Source: DASUPK01 sp963848955 (GTDB lineage Bacteria > Actinomycetota > Thermoleophilia > Solirubrobacterales > 70-9). From it: a stretch of DNA of 64,000 nucleotides. Positions 1-10,525 of the stretch are shown here, piece after piece; position 1 is the stretch's first letter; every line of letters begins with the position of its first letter. The translations under genes were made by a program, and so were the position numbers. Below the pieces are notes generated by a model that ran no database searches, was not told the DNA's origin, and saw only the letters and a program-made list of their open reading frames with translations. Location of the stretch: contig CAWKFQ010000027.1 of the NCBI GenBank assembly GCA_963848955.1, positions 247,438 through 311,437 on the forward strand. The letters run 5' to 3'.

Positions 1-12
1 GGTTTCGCGTCT

Positions 13-297
13 CTACCCGTGGGCGACGACCTCACCTGCCGTGATCTCGGGCGGGTTCGGCATCAGCTCGGCGAGGTTCTCGGCATCCCATTCGCCCTCT
101 CGCTTGTTCGACTCCTCGGCGCCGGACTGGTCCTCGAACACGCTCATCGAGGTCATCACGCCGCCACCCGCGTCCGCGAAGTGGTAGGCAACGAACCCCG
201 GGACGTCCTTGATCAGCGGCACGAAGCCCTCGGCGGTGCGACGCCCCGCCTCGGTTGGATCCGTGACGCCCTCGTACCGTCTCACCGATGCGTACAT
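13..297 (-). CDS. Small antibiotic-biosynthesis-monooxygenase-like protein
   Basis: A 94-residue soluble protein. The order of segments (YASVRRYEG strand, GRRTAEGFVPLIKDVPGF helix and turn, YHFADAGGG and TSMSVFED strands) resembles the dimeric alpha/beta-barrel ABM fold, in which a small domain quenches or oxidises substrates. No catalytic residue can be assigned, so the function stays open. The ATG at 297 is chosen because a good ribosome site (AAAGGGGAG) precedes it; the longer frame upstream looks non-coding. It sits at the window edge and its downstream context is not visible. Confidence 0.7.
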   Translation of the reverse strand: MYASVRRYEGVTDPTEAGRRTAEGFVPLIKDVPGFVAYHFADAGGGVMTSMSVFEDQSGAEESNKREGEWDAENLAELMPNPPEITAGEVVAHG

Positions 298-391
298 TTG
301 TCTCCCCTTTACCAGGTCGAGTACCAGGAGGGGAATTGTCGCATGGACACGTGGCGACTGCCCGACTTCCGGTAGCCCGGGCTGCGCGTAG

Positions 392-552
392 CTAGCCGAG
401 CCCGGCGGCCTTCGTGATCCCCTCGAAGCACCCCTCATACGCGGCCTGCTGAACCTCACCTGTGTAGGCCTCCGCGTACCCGGGAGCTGAGGAACCCTCT
501 CCCCCGCCAGGTGCGATAGGTCCCCGCTGTTCTAGCGCATTCTGTCGTCGGG
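392..552 (-). pseudogene. Possible C-terminal gene remnant
   Basis: An open stretch without an ATG/GTG start reads as plausible protein, ending in GEVQQAAYEGCFEGITKAA and a TAG stop at 392-394. Its amphipathic-helix composition differs from random G+C-rich translation, but it has no start and overlaps the stop of the upstream gene at 553. It may be the tail of a decayed or frameshifted gene. The rest of the 298-552 spacer shows nothing else. Confidence 0.25.
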
Positions 553-957
553 CTAACGCTCCTTGCCGTACAGCGTCGTCCTCACCAAGCCTCCCTCGGA
601 ATGCACGACCCGAGCGGTCAAGGTGCAGTCATCCGCGCGTGCGACGGTCGGCTTGAATGGGTAGTTGACCGGCGAGGACACCGAGAAGGCACGAAAGCGA
701 GTCCTGAACCCTCGGTTCCGGAAGCACGTGATCGAGACTTTCAGGCGAACCGTCTGCTCCAGTTCGCCGCGGACCTCAAGGACGAAGCGCTCGGGGCTGG
801 CGAGCTTGCCGTAAACCTTCGTGGTGGTCTTCGGTCCTCCGCCGGTCCCATCGGAGTCCAGCCGCTCACCGAGCTTGCTACCTGCACCCAAGGCCACCGT
901 CGCAAGCAGGCTCGTTGCACCTACCGTCACCAAGGTGGTTCGGAATAACCGTCGCAT
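553..957 (-). CDS. Secreted hypothetical protein
   Basis: 134 residues. Residues 1-25 form a Sec-type signal (RR, then a hydrophobic TLVTVGATSLLATVALGAG core). The mature part is a likely beta-rich domain with two cysteines (in SITCFRN and DDCTLT) that could form a disulfide. No family was recognised. The gene is divergent from the zinc-ribbon gene at 1210. Confidence 0.65.
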   Translation of the reverse strand: MRRLFRTTLVTVGATSLLATVALGAGSKLGERLDSDGTGGGPKTTTKVYGKLASPERFVLEVRGELEQTVRLKVSITCFRNRGFRTRFRAFSVSSPVNYPFKPTVARADDCTLTARVVHSEGGLVRTTLYGKER

Positions 958-1094
958 GGTCCGACCCTAAGTCCTGGGCGGTGCCGGCGCAACCACAACC
1001 GGCGTCGCCCTGTACCGGAGTTCGTGGATTGGGCTGGCAAACCCGCTGGGCATTGGCGCTCTTTTGCGCACTCGTTGAAGCGCTCCAACAGCCC

Positions 1095-1122
1095 TTGACG
1101 AACAGCGAAAAATTTGTAAGCT
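1095..1122 (+). promoter_or_regulatory. Possible sigma-70 promoter
   Basis: TTGACG (1095-1100) and TAAGCT (1117-1122) are separated by 16 nt, in a locally A/T-rich stretch within the 250-bp spacer upstream of the 1210-1938 gene run. Only the -35 box is a strong match. Confidence 0.35.
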
Positions 1123-1209
1123 GCGCCCCGACTCGGCATGCTCGTCGGGTCACATAGAGGCAGAAGGACCAGTAGGGAACCCCTCGCAAGTCAACTCTGG
1201 AGGACCCCC

Positions 1210-1371
1210 ATGATCTATTCCAACTGTTCGAAATGCGGCGTCCGCATCGCGTCTCGCGGCCGCACTCCCCGTTCGCATTGCCAGCGCTGCTCGCCTACGC
1301 AAGGCGAGCAAGTGCGCACCTTGATGCACGAGCCTGATCGGCGTCCAACCGACTTGCGTTCGGCGGCGTAG
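1210..1371 (+). CDS. Small CxxC/CxxC zinc-ribbon protein
   Basis: 53 residues with a CSKC pair near residue 7 and a CQRC pair near residue 27, the spacing of a minimal zinc ribbon, followed by a hydrophilic tail. The start is fixed by a GGAGGA ribosome site just before ATG 1210. It precedes the STAS gene by 13 bp and is probably co-transcribed. Such ribbons can bind nucleic acid or protein; no specific partner is evident. Confidence 0.6.
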   Translation: MIYSNCSKCGVRIASRGRTPRSHCQRCSPTQGEQVRTLMHEPDRRPTDLRSAA

Positions 1372-1384
1372 TAGGTGATGACAG

Positions 1385-1720
1385 ATGATTCGAGAACGGA
1401 TTGAACAAGGCGCGCTGAGGATCAAGTCCGAGCGCGAATCGGCAGTGGTTTACGTGATAGAGCTATCCGGAGAGCTCGATCTCAGCTCGGCGGGATCACT
1501 CGAGGACGAGATCCTTCGAGTCGAATCGTTAGGTGCTCGAAAGATCGTGGTCGATCTCTCAGCGCTGAGCTTCATCGATTCGGTCGGGCTCAGGACCTTC
1601 CGCGACGCTCAATCCCGCTCGCGCGAACAGGGCCGACTCAGCTTTCAGCGCCCTACGGGCCACGTGGAGCGGGTGCTGGCTTTGACGGGAATGGACTCGT
1701 TCCTTGTGTTCGCAGATTGA
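1385..1720 (+). CDS. STAS-domain anti-sigma factor antagonist
   Basis: A 111-residue single STAS domain of the SpoIIAA/RsbV type. The strand pattern YVIELSGELDLSSAG, the VVDLSALSFIDSVGL segment and the C-terminal helix are typical. D65-S66 corresponds to the loop whose serine is phosphorylated by an anti-sigma kinase in characterised homologues; here the motif is DSVGL rather than DSSGL. In this family the unphosphorylated form sequesters the anti-sigma factor and frees a stress sigma factor. No partner kinase is encoded in the window. Confidence 0.85.
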   Translation: MIRERIEQGALRIKSERESAVVYVIELSGELDLSSAGSLEDEILRVESLGARKIVVDLSALSFIDSVGLRTFRDAQSRSREQGRLSFQRPTGHVERVLALTGMDSFLVFAD

Positions 1721-1734
1721 GCCCGCTTGGTTCG

Positions 1735-1938
1735 ATGGCTGATCTGAATAGAAAAAACCCGGGAACCCTTGCCGTTGATGTGACATGCAAGTGCGGGAAC
1801 GAGTTCCCGTTGATGATCGACATGGGCCCGCCCCCGCCCGAGCCGGGGAAGCACGAGCTCAGTTGCGACTGCCGGGAATGCGGCAGGCACCACAACGTCA
1901 CTATCCGGGTCGGTTCTGGACCCATACATCAGGGCTGA
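1735..1938 (+). CDS. Small Cys-rich (CKCG...CDCRECG) protein
   Basis: 67 residues from the ATG at 1735 (a TTG at 1717 overlapping the STAS stop is also possible). It contains a CKCG knuckle and a CDCRECG knuckle flanking a Pro-rich loop, suggesting a zinc ribbon. It follows the STAS gene closely and probably shares its transcript. No named family was recognised. Confidence 0.55.
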   Translation: MADLNRKNPGTLAVDVTCKCGNEFPLMIDMGPPPPEPGKHELSCDCRECGRHHNVTIRVGSGPIHQG

Positions 1939-1975
1939 ACGAGCACGGAGCCAGAGCTAGCGAGCGGGCTGAGAA

Positions 1976-2482
1976 TCAGCGTCGCGCTGTCAAGGCGCGC
2001 AGGGTTACCTCGATTGGGGAGCGACCCTTCGACCCGTTTTCGATCGCCTCTCGAATCGCTTGCATCTCGGCGGCGAACTGGCCGAGGTTATCGCCGAATC
2101 GGCCCACGTTCTTGCTGGCGTCCGCGAGGTTCTTGCTGGCGTTCCCAACCCCGTTACCTACCCGCATACCCATCATCTTGCGGCCGGAGCGGCTTGATCC
2201 CAGGGCGACGCCTCCGGCCAAGCCGAGGAGCGCTGCGCCCCCGGCCAGCGCAGGTCCCTTCAGCTTGCTCGCGGCGTCCTTGCCCTTCGATGCGACTTCC
2301 TTGACAGTTTCGGTGGGTCCGCTCGGACCCGCAGAGGAACGCTGGCTTCGGCTCCTCGAACTGCTTGCGCTCCTCGGTCTGCTCGCGCGTCTACCCCTCG
2401 AAGACGACGATGGAGTGGAGCCATTCGCCCGTTGCGTTCGGCTGCCCCTTGAGGACTTCCTTCGTGTGCTGGTCTGGGCCAT
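1976..2482 (-). CDS. Ser/Arg-tailed protein with Gly/Ala-rich hydrophobic segment
   Basis: 168 residues. Residues 1-50 are low-complexity Ser/Arg, like a histone H1-type tail. A Lys-rich helix, a Gly/Ala/Leu segment (around residues 77-95) that could contact or span a membrane, and an Asn/Ala-rich helical C-terminus follow. It is a paralogue of the next gene (2543-3112): both start MAQ(T/A), share the basic tail, then TVKEVASKGKDAAS-like and LAGG-like segments. A GGGTAA box lies in the 60-bp spacer upstream. Function unknown. Confidence 0.65.
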   Translation of the reverse strand: MAQTSTRRKSSRGSRTQRANGSTPSSSSRGRRASRPRSASSSRSRSQRSSAGPSGPTETVKEVASKGKDAASKLKGPALAGGAALLGLAGGVALGSSRSGRKMMGMRVGNGVGNASKNLADASKNVGRFGDNLGQFAAEMQAIREAIENGSKGRSPIEVTLRALTARR

Positions 2483-2542
2483 TCTTCAGCCCTCCTCTCG
2501 CATCCTTGCGAAATAGTTCTCGGAACGCGGCTTACCCGCAAT

Positions 2543-3112
2543 TCAGTTCTTTTTGCGCGTCTTCTCGACCGCGTCCGCGATGTCGGAAGCTTGCTGGCTG
2601 TAGGCCTTCATCTGACTAGCGAACGACTTCACAGCGTCGAGGTCGAGTTTGCCCGGGAGCTTCGCCATCGGCTTGGCGAAGTTCGCCATCGGCTTCGAGG
2701 CACCCAGCCGCTTGAGCGGGCCCTTTTTCCCGCTGCCGGCCCCCAGACGAGACTTGATCACCGCGCCCGCGGCGGCTCCGACGAGTGCAGTGCCACCAGC
2801 GATGAGCGGGGTCTTTGCCTTGGATGCCGCATCGGCGACCGCACGACCTGAAGTCGTCGCCTTGTCGATAGCCGTGTCGGTGATCGAGCCGGCACCATTG
2901 GTGCTCTGTGCGCTCCGGCTCTGTGCGCGCGGCTTCGACCGGGAGGCGCTTGCGCCCTTCGCCCGACTTCCGTTCGAGCTGCTGCGACTCGAACTCGACC
3001 GTTTCGCACTGGTGCTCCGACTCGAGCCTGAGGCCTTTCGCCGCGTGCCGCTGCGACTGTTTGAGCTGCTCTTCGAGCTCTTCGAGCTCTTTGTCCTAGT
3101 GGCTTGTGCCAT
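2543..3112 (-). CDS. Ser/Lys/Arg-tailed protein, paralogue of 1976-2482
   Basis: 189 residues. Roughly the first 70 are Ser/Lys/Arg low complexity. An Ala-rich helix, a Gly/Ala hydrophobic segment (PLIAGGTALVGAAAGAV) and a basic C-terminal helix follow. It lies 24 bp downstream of the DUF892 gene, so the two are probably one operon. The tail resembles those of actinobacterial DNA-compaction proteins and of the neighbouring DUF892 protein; DNA binding is inferred, not shown. Confidence 0.65.
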   Translation of the reverse strand: MAQATRTKSSKSSKSSSNSRSGTRRKASGSSRSTSAKRSSSSRSSSNGSRAKGASASRSKPRAQSRSAQSTNGAGSITDTAIDKATTSGRAVADAASKAKTPLIAGGTALVGAAAGAVIKSRLGAGSGKKGPLKRLGASKPMANFAKPMAKLPGKLDLDAVKSFASQMKAYSQQASDIADAVEKTRKKN

Positions 3113-3136
3113 CGTCTCTCCTTAGGTCTGTTGCGG

Positions 3137-3826
3137 TCAGCTGCGCTTCGCGCTGCTTGTCTTCTTCCTTGACTTGCTCTTCTTCGAGTTGCCGGATGCC
3201 TTCTTCTTTGGGGTACGGCTGGTGGCTCCGGAAGAGATCGACCTCCGCCGGTCAGCGTCCCCATTGATCTCCGACACCGGGATCTCGTCGTGAGCGACAT
3301 CGGTGGCCAATTGCGGAAGGAGCTCGCCTAGGTAATCGGCCATCCGCTGCTCCTCACCGAGGATGTCCCGAGCGAGCTTCGCCGTCTGCTTGTCCCCCAC
3401 CGACGTTGCGAGTGCGTCGATCACCGTGTACGTGGCGATCTCCTCGGCCTCCTCGCGGTATTCGGCGCGAGCGTTATGAAGCATCTTCCCCTGCTCGCCT
3501 GAACCCTTGGCTAGGTGGAGCGGGCCCTGCGCCGCGGCTTTCGCCTTGCCCACCGCGCCCTGCAGGCTCTGGGCAGCCTTGCTTGCTCCATCGGGACCGG
3601 GAAGGGAAACCGTCTCGGCGGTCCCACCGAGTTGCTTGATGCGCTTGGCGACGGTCGATGCGTGGGACTTCGTCTCCTTCAGATGCTGCCGCAGGCGCTT
3701 TTCGTAGTCGGCCCGCGTCGTCATCGCCAGGTGCGACTCGAGTGAGACCTCGAGCTGGCGTTCCTTGCCGTAAGCCTCGTTGAGCAGCTGCACAAGCTTC
3801 GCGTCCCTGGTCTTCGTGTCGGACAT
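3137..3826 (-). CDS. DUF892 (YciE-type) ferritin-like protein with basic tail
   Basis: 229 residues. Residues 1-170 fit the YciE/DUF892 four-helix fold: LVQLLNEAYGKERQLEVSLE, HLKETKSHA, EYREEAEEIATYTVI and GEEQRMADYL carry the Glu/His pattern of ferritin-like helices. Residues 190-229 form an unusual Ser/Lys/Arg tail. YciE proteins are stress induced and poorly understood biochemically. It is first in a run with the two tailed proteins downstream. A candidate stress promoter lies about 55 bp upstream. Confidence 0.85.
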   Translation of the reverse strand: MSDTKTRDAKLVQLLNEAYGKERQLEVSLESHLAMTTRADYEKRLRQHLKETKSHASTVAKRIKQLGGTAETVSLPGPDGASKAAQSLQGAVGKAKAAAQGPLHLAKGSGEQGKMLHNARAEYREEAEEIATYTVIDALATSVGDKQTAKLARDILGEEQRMADYLGELLPQLATDVAHDEIPVSEINGDADRRRSISSGATSRTPKKKASGNSKKSKSRKKTSSAKRS

Positions 3827-3881
3827 CCGTGTCTCCTTTGGCCCTCAGGGCTCTCTCTCCAAGTTTGGTACTCACATGACC

Positions 3882-3906
3882 TTACCCCCGCAAAATTCAA
3901 CGAAAC
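3882..3906 (-). promoter_or_regulatory. SigB-like promoter candidate
   Basis: On the minus strand GTTTCG (3906-3901) and GGGTAA (3887-3882) are separated by 13 nt, close to the GTTT-n12/15-GGGTAT pattern of general-stress sigma factors. It points at the DUF892 gene starting at 3826, a family known to be stress induced. Confidence 0.4.
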
Positions 3907-4212
3907 GCGAGATGCGCTGCAATTCCAGCGAGGCCGCCGTCTTCCTCGATCACATCGAGTGCGGAACATCCCGGCTATCCCCCTCCCTGGTTCCCCTGCG
4001 GGTGTCTGTTCGCTAGGCCAGCTCGTCCTCGCTCTTCATATCTGCCCGGCGCTCATCACCTGATCGCAAGAGACCAGGGGGCCGACATCGGCAACTAGAC
4101 GCTGAGCTGAGTACCGTGGGCGACGGAGCCCTCAGCGGCCGCAAGGGCGGAGCCGTCGTGAAGGTGAAGCGCGCGTGACCTTCTGGGTCAGCCGCTGACC
4201 CGGAGACTCCGG
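3907..4212 (-). other. Intergenic spacer, no gene recognised
   Basis: Between the promoter region of the DUF892 gene and the end of the UvrA paralogue no convincing coding frame, RNA or repeat is visible. Open frames here are read-through tails of the frameshifted UvrA-like gene. Confidence 0.5.
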
Positions 4213-6596
<2,384 letters not shown>

Positions 6597-6600
<4 letters not shown>

Positions 6601-7007
6601 CGCAGCTCCTGGATGCGGATCAGGTTGCCCGCGGGATCGCGCAGGGCGCAGTCGCGAACCCCGTACGGCTGGTCGACCGGCTCCTGGATGATCTCGGCGT
6701 CGCCGGCCTGCAGGCGCTCGAACGCCCCGTCGAGGTCCTTGGTCGCGAGCAGGATCGAGGCGTAGCTTCCCTTGGCCATCATCTCGGCGATGGTTCGGGT
6801 CTCGTCGTCCGTGATGCCGGGGGTTGCGGTCGGCGGATAAAGGACGATGGAGACACCGGGTTGGTCGGGAGGCCCGACCGTGATCCAGCGCATCCCCTTG
6901 AAGCCGACGTCGTTTCGGACCTCGAAGCCAAGGGTGTCCCGATAAAAGGCCAGGGACTCATCCGGGTCGTCGTGCGGGAGGAACGAGCTGAGAATCGTGA
7001 TTTCCAT
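6597..7007 (-). CDS. VOC (glyoxalase/bleomycin-resistance fold) protein
   Basis: 136 residues from ATG 7007 (GTG 7016 is an alternative). It has the paired beta-alpha-beta-beta-beta modules of the vicinal oxygen chelate fold: FYRDTLGFEVR, WITVGPPDQPGVSIVL, then LLATKDLDGAFERL and CALRDPAGNLIRIQE. It sits between an AraC regulator (10 bp upstream) and the UvrA paralogue (overlapping), so it is probably co-transcribed. Substrate unknown; metal ligands cannot be confirmed by eye. It is paralogous to the gene at 11006. Confidence 0.85.
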
Positions 7008-7017
7008 GCCGGGCACG

Positions 7018-7488
7018 CTAGCTGCGGCCCGGGACCGGCGCTTCTTGATTCCTGACCGGTTTGGTGACCTGCTTGGCCACGCACGAAGGCATCCCCTCCG
7101 TCGCGCCCGCCGCGTCGCGCCGGTAGGCGCTGGGCGGCATGCCGACCAGCTCCGTGAAGCGCGTGCTGAAGGTCCCCAGCGACGAGCAGCCGACTTCGAA
7201 GCAGACCTCGGTGACGCTGAGGTCGCCGCGGCGCAGCAGCGCCATCGCGCGCTCGATGCGCCGCGTCATCAGGTAGCTGTACGGCGACTCCCCGTAGGCG
7301 AGCCGGAACTGTCGGCTGAGGTGCCCGGCCGACATGTGCGCGCCGCGGGCGAGCGCCTCGACGTCCAGCGGCTGCGCGTACTCCCGGTCGATCCGGTCGC
7401 GGACGCGGCGCAGCAGGGCGAGGTCACGTAGGTGCTGCGCTGCGGCGGGTCTGCTGGTCACCTGCGAGATCGTGCCACAGGCGCCCAT
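7018..7488 (-). CDS. AraC-family regulator, DNA-binding domain only
   Basis: 156 residues, essentially two helix-turn-helix motifs: DVEALARGAHMSAGHLSRQF and the conserved second motif SVTEVCFEVGCSSLGTFSTR, ending with the PPSAYRRD signature. There is no N-terminal effector domain. The start is set by AGGGGG seven bases before ATG. It leads the AraC-VOC-UvrA run and plausibly regulates it. The closest relative in the window is 10526-10960. Confidence 0.88.
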   Translation of the reverse strand: MGACGTISQVTSRPAAAQHLRDLALLRRVRDRIDREYAQPLDVEALARGAHMSAGHLSRQFRLAYGESPYSYLMTRRIERAMALLRRGDLSVTEVCFEVGCSSLGTFSTRFTELVGMPPSAYRRDAAGATEGMPSCVAKQVTKPVRNQEAPVPGRS

Positions 7489-7516
7489 ATCTGACCCCCT
7501 CTAGCGGGGGCGGGGA

Positions 7517-7545
7517 GGTAAGGCGGTGCTGAGCACCGCCTTACC
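7517..7545 (-). terminator. Hairpin terminator
   Basis: A perfect 12-bp stem (7517-7528 with 7534-7545) with a 5-nt loop. It lies just past the stop of the minus-strand secreted-protein gene at 7557 and before the AraC gene. There is no long T tract. Confidence 0.6.
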
Positions 7546-7556
7546 GTGCCGCCCGC

Positions 7557-8039
7557 TCAGTTGACCAACACGTAGAAATCGCTGTCGCTGAATGCGTTCG
7601 TCGTGATGAGGTGAGTCGATATCCAGGCCTGGTGGCCGGGCAGGGTGCCCGCACAGGTTCCGAATCCGCCGCCGAATGCGACGAGCCGGACCCGGGCGTT
7701 GTGATCGTCACTCTCAACGCTGGCCACGATGTTCCTCGGAGTGAACGGCACCCTGATGCAGTAGCCGCCGGCGGCCGACTTCGTGGCCTCGAGTCCGCCG
7801 AATGCGGTCCCGGGCGAGATCGAGGCGTCGCTGCCGACAATCCTCGCGCCGGCGCGGGCGGTGCCATCAAGACCAGGCTGGCCGGGCGCTCCGGCGGGCC
7901 CCCGCGCCTTGCTGATCTGCTTCGCGACTTCCTTCTTCACCAGCTTCTTGATGCTGACGCCGAACACCGGCGACGCGATTGCCAGCGCCGCGATCAGGCC
8001 GAGCGCAACCACGACAGTTCGCCATCTCGGTCTCCTCAT
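7557..8039 (-). CDS. Secreted protein with short collagen-like segment
   Basis: 160 residues from ATG 8039, chosen for its ideal AAGGAGG site. A hydrophobic N-terminal segment (VVVALGLIAALAIASPVFG) is a signal or anchor. A basic KKLVKKEVAKQISKARG helix and the collagen-like GPAGAPGQPGLDG follow, then a beta-rich C-terminal domain with two cysteines. This architecture is frequent in Thermoleophilia surface proteins. Function unknown. Confidence 0.7.
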   Translation of the reverse strand: MRRPRWRTVVVALGLIAALAIASPVFGVSIKKLVKKEVAKQISKARGPAGAPGQPGLDGTARAGARIVGSDASISPGTAFGGLEATKSAAGGYCIRVPFTPRNIVASVESDDHNARVRLVAFGGGFGTCAGTLPGHQAWISTHLITTNAFSDSDFYVLVN

Positions 8040-8157
8040 TTGAGCCTCCTTGGATCCGTGGCTCTTTCGGGCCACCGGGGCTCCTCAGGCACCGACCGGG
8101 CGAACCGCCCCTCCTCGCCTCAGCGCTCGTAACACTAATTCGCGCTGCGGTCGAACG

Positions 8158-8673
8158 CTAGGCGGCAGCCTCGCGGTGCGGCAGCTTCCAGTCCGGCCGC
8201 ACGAAGTGGCAGGTGTAGCCGTTCGGGTAGCGCTGCAGGTAGTCCTGGTGCTCGGGCTCGGCCTCCCAGAAGTCACCGGCCTCGTTTACGAGGGTGATGA
8301 CCTTGCCGGGCCAGATGCCCGACGCGTCGACGTCCGCGATCGTGTCCTCGGCGACCCGGCGCTGCTCGTCGGTCGTGTAGAGGATCTCGGAGCGGTAGCT
8401 CGACCCGACGTCGTTGCCCTGGCGGTCCATGGTCGTCGGATCGTGGATCTGGAAGAAGAACTCGAGGAGGTCCCGGTAGGAGATCTTCTCGGGGTCGAAC
8501 ACGATCTCCACAGCCTCGGCGTGGTTCCCGTGGTTTTGGTAGGTCGCGTTCGGGACGTCGCCGCCGGCGTAGCCGGCTCGAGTCGAGATGACTCCGTCGC
8601 GCTCCCGCAGTAGCTCCTGCACACCCCAGAAACAACCTCCGGCGAGGATGGCGGTCTCGGTGTTGTCGGTCAT
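8158..8673 (-). CDS. msrA: Peptide methionine-S-sulfoxide reductase
   Basis: 171 residues, normal MsrA length. The GGCFWG motif (C14) holds the catalytic cysteine and is followed by the conserved VISTRAGYAGG, YQNHGNHAEAVEIVFDP and FFQIHDPTTMDRQGND blocks. The enzyme reduces methionine-S-sulfoxide in the cytosol using thioredoxin. AGAAGGAG precedes the ATG. It is divergent from the receiver/reductase fusion gene, itself an oxidative-stress-type protein. Confidence 0.96.
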   Translation of the reverse strand: MTDNTETAILAGGCFWGVQELLRERDGVISTRAGYAGGDVPNATYQNHGNHAEAVEIVFDPEKISYRDLLEFFFQIHDPTTMDRQGNDVGSSYRSEILYTTDEQRRVAEDTIADVDASGIWPGKVITLVNEAGDFWEAEPEHQDYLQRYPNGYTCHFVRPDWKLPHREAAA

Positions 8674-8760
8674 CGTGGCGCTCCTTCTCGGTTGCCCATT
8701 GACTCTAGCCGGGGTTCGCCATGTCGTCCCATCGCCAATACCATCGGCCGGAGGGACGCC

Positions 8761-10489
8761 ATGGCAAAGAGCTCTGAGCAAAGCGACCGGCAGCCTCTGA
8801 TACTGGCGGTGGACGACGACATCGAGACGCTTCGCATGCTCACGCGCGAGCTGAAGCAGCGATACGACGCCGACTACGAAGTCGTCTGCGAGCGTTTGCC
8901 GCGTCGAGCGCTTAAGACCCTGGAAGAGGCGCGGGACAGCGAACTCGAGGTGGCCTTGGTGCTCGCCGACCAGGAGATGCCGGAGCTCGCTGGGGCCGAA
9001 TTGCTCGAGAGGGTCCGTCGCCTGCACCCCCACGCCAAGCGCGGCCTGCTGGTGCATTGGGGGGATTGGGGGCACCCCGAACGAGCGCGCGGGATGGTGA
9101 GCGGGATGGCCGCATCCCAGTTCGATTACTACGTGCTCAAGCCCGCGCGGCCGGGAGAGGAGCAGTTCCACCGGATCATCTCCGAGTTCCTGCACGAGTG
9201 GGCACACTCGCGCTCGCCCACGGAGAGCGAGATCACCCTGATCGGTGGCAAGTGGGCCCCGCGCACGCACGAGCTTCGAAGCTTCCTCGCGCGCAACGGC
9301 GTGCCGCACGCGTTCGTGGAGGACGACTGCGAGCGGGGGCGCAGCATGCTCGACGAGGTCGGTCACACCTCCGCCGAAGGCCCGATCGCAATCGTGCGGG
9401 ACGGTCCCACTCTGGTCAACCCGAGCAACGTCGACCTCGCCAAGAGCGTTCGGCGTCGACACCGAGCTCGGCGATCGCCGCGACTTCGACGTGGTCGTGG
9501 TGGGAGCGGGGCCCGCCGGCCTCACGACAGCGGTGTACGCGGCGTCGGAGGGATTGCACACCCTGGTCGTCGACCGCGGGACCATCGGTGGGCAGGCCGG
9601 GTCCAGCTCCCTGATCCGAAACTACCTCGGCTTCTCACGCGGCATCAGCGGCGGCGAACTCGCGCAGCGTGCCTACCAGCAGGCCTGGGTTTTCGGCACC
9701 ACGTTCCTGCTGATGCGCGAAGCGACCTCGCTGCGCACGGAGGGGTCGCGCCTGCGGCTGCAGGTGTCCGGTCACGACGTGAGCGCCTCGGCCGTCGTCC
9801 TCGCGACGGGCGCCTCCTACAGGGGGCTCGACGTGCCCGCACTCGAGAAGATGACTGACGCCGGTGTCTTCTACTCCGCCAGCACGCAGGGCCAGGCGCT
9901 GAGCGGGGAGGCGCTCTACGTGGTCGGCGGCGGGAACTCAGCCGGCCAGGCGGCGATGCACCTCTCGCGCTACGCGGGAAGGGTCACCCTGGTAATCCGC
10001 GGCGAGAGCCTCGGCGACAGCATGTCGCGCTACCTGCGGGACGCGCTCGAGGCCACCGAGAACGTCGAGGTGCGCTACCGAGCCGAGGTCGTCGACGCGG
10101 TTCCCGACGAGGACGGATGGCTCGAGGCGCTGGTACTGCAAGACGTCGTCTCGGGCGCGCGCGAGAGCCATATCGCGGGCGGCCTCTTCGTCCTGATCGG
10201 CGCCGATCCCCACACCGATTGGCTGCCGGCCGAGATCGACAGGGACAGATGGGGGTACGTGCTTACCGGCTCTGACCTGCTGCGCGACGGAGCCCTCCCC
10301 GACACGTGGCGGTTGGACCGGCCTCCCCTGATCCTCGAAACGAGCATGCCGCGGGTGTTCGCGGTCGGCGACGTCCGTCAAGGCTCCACCAAGCGGGTCG
10401 CGTCGGCCGTGGGGGAGGGCTCCGTCGTGGTCGAGCAGCTTCACCGTTTGCTCGAGAGCGATGCCGCTGGGACGCAGGTCGCCGGCTAG
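8761..10489 (+). CDS. Fused response-regulator receiver / thioredoxin-reductase-like flavoprotein (one frameshift)
   Basis: After correcting one frame change near 9445 the protein is about 575 residues. Residues 12-145 form a receiver domain (DDD at 18-20, phospho-acceptor D70 in LADQEMP, K127). Residues 155-225 are a glutaredoxin-like fold without cysteines. From about 235 it is a FAD/NADPH reductase domain (VVGAGPAGL, VVGGGNSAGQAA, ATGASY, GDVR). The TrxR redox centre is absent: where CxxC is expected the sequence reads VFYSASTQ. A GGAGGG site precedes ATG 8761. Probably a redox sensor or diaphorase-type enzyme rather than a thioredoxin reductase. Confidence 0.85.
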
Positions 10490-10513
10490 TTCCCCCGCTC
10501 AGATACGTCCAGC

Positions 10514-10519
10514 CATACT
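10514..10519 (+). promoter_or_regulatory. -10 box for a leaderless AraC transcript
   Basis: CATACT lies exactly 6 nt before ATG 10526, with no ribosome-binding sequence between. One base departs from the usual TAnnnT pattern. Confidence 0.35.
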
Positions 10520-10525
10520 GAGCGC

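Noticed and set aside
7018..7431. Plus-strand frames across the AraC gene
   Set aside because: They are shadows; the minus-strand AraC signature is unambiguous.
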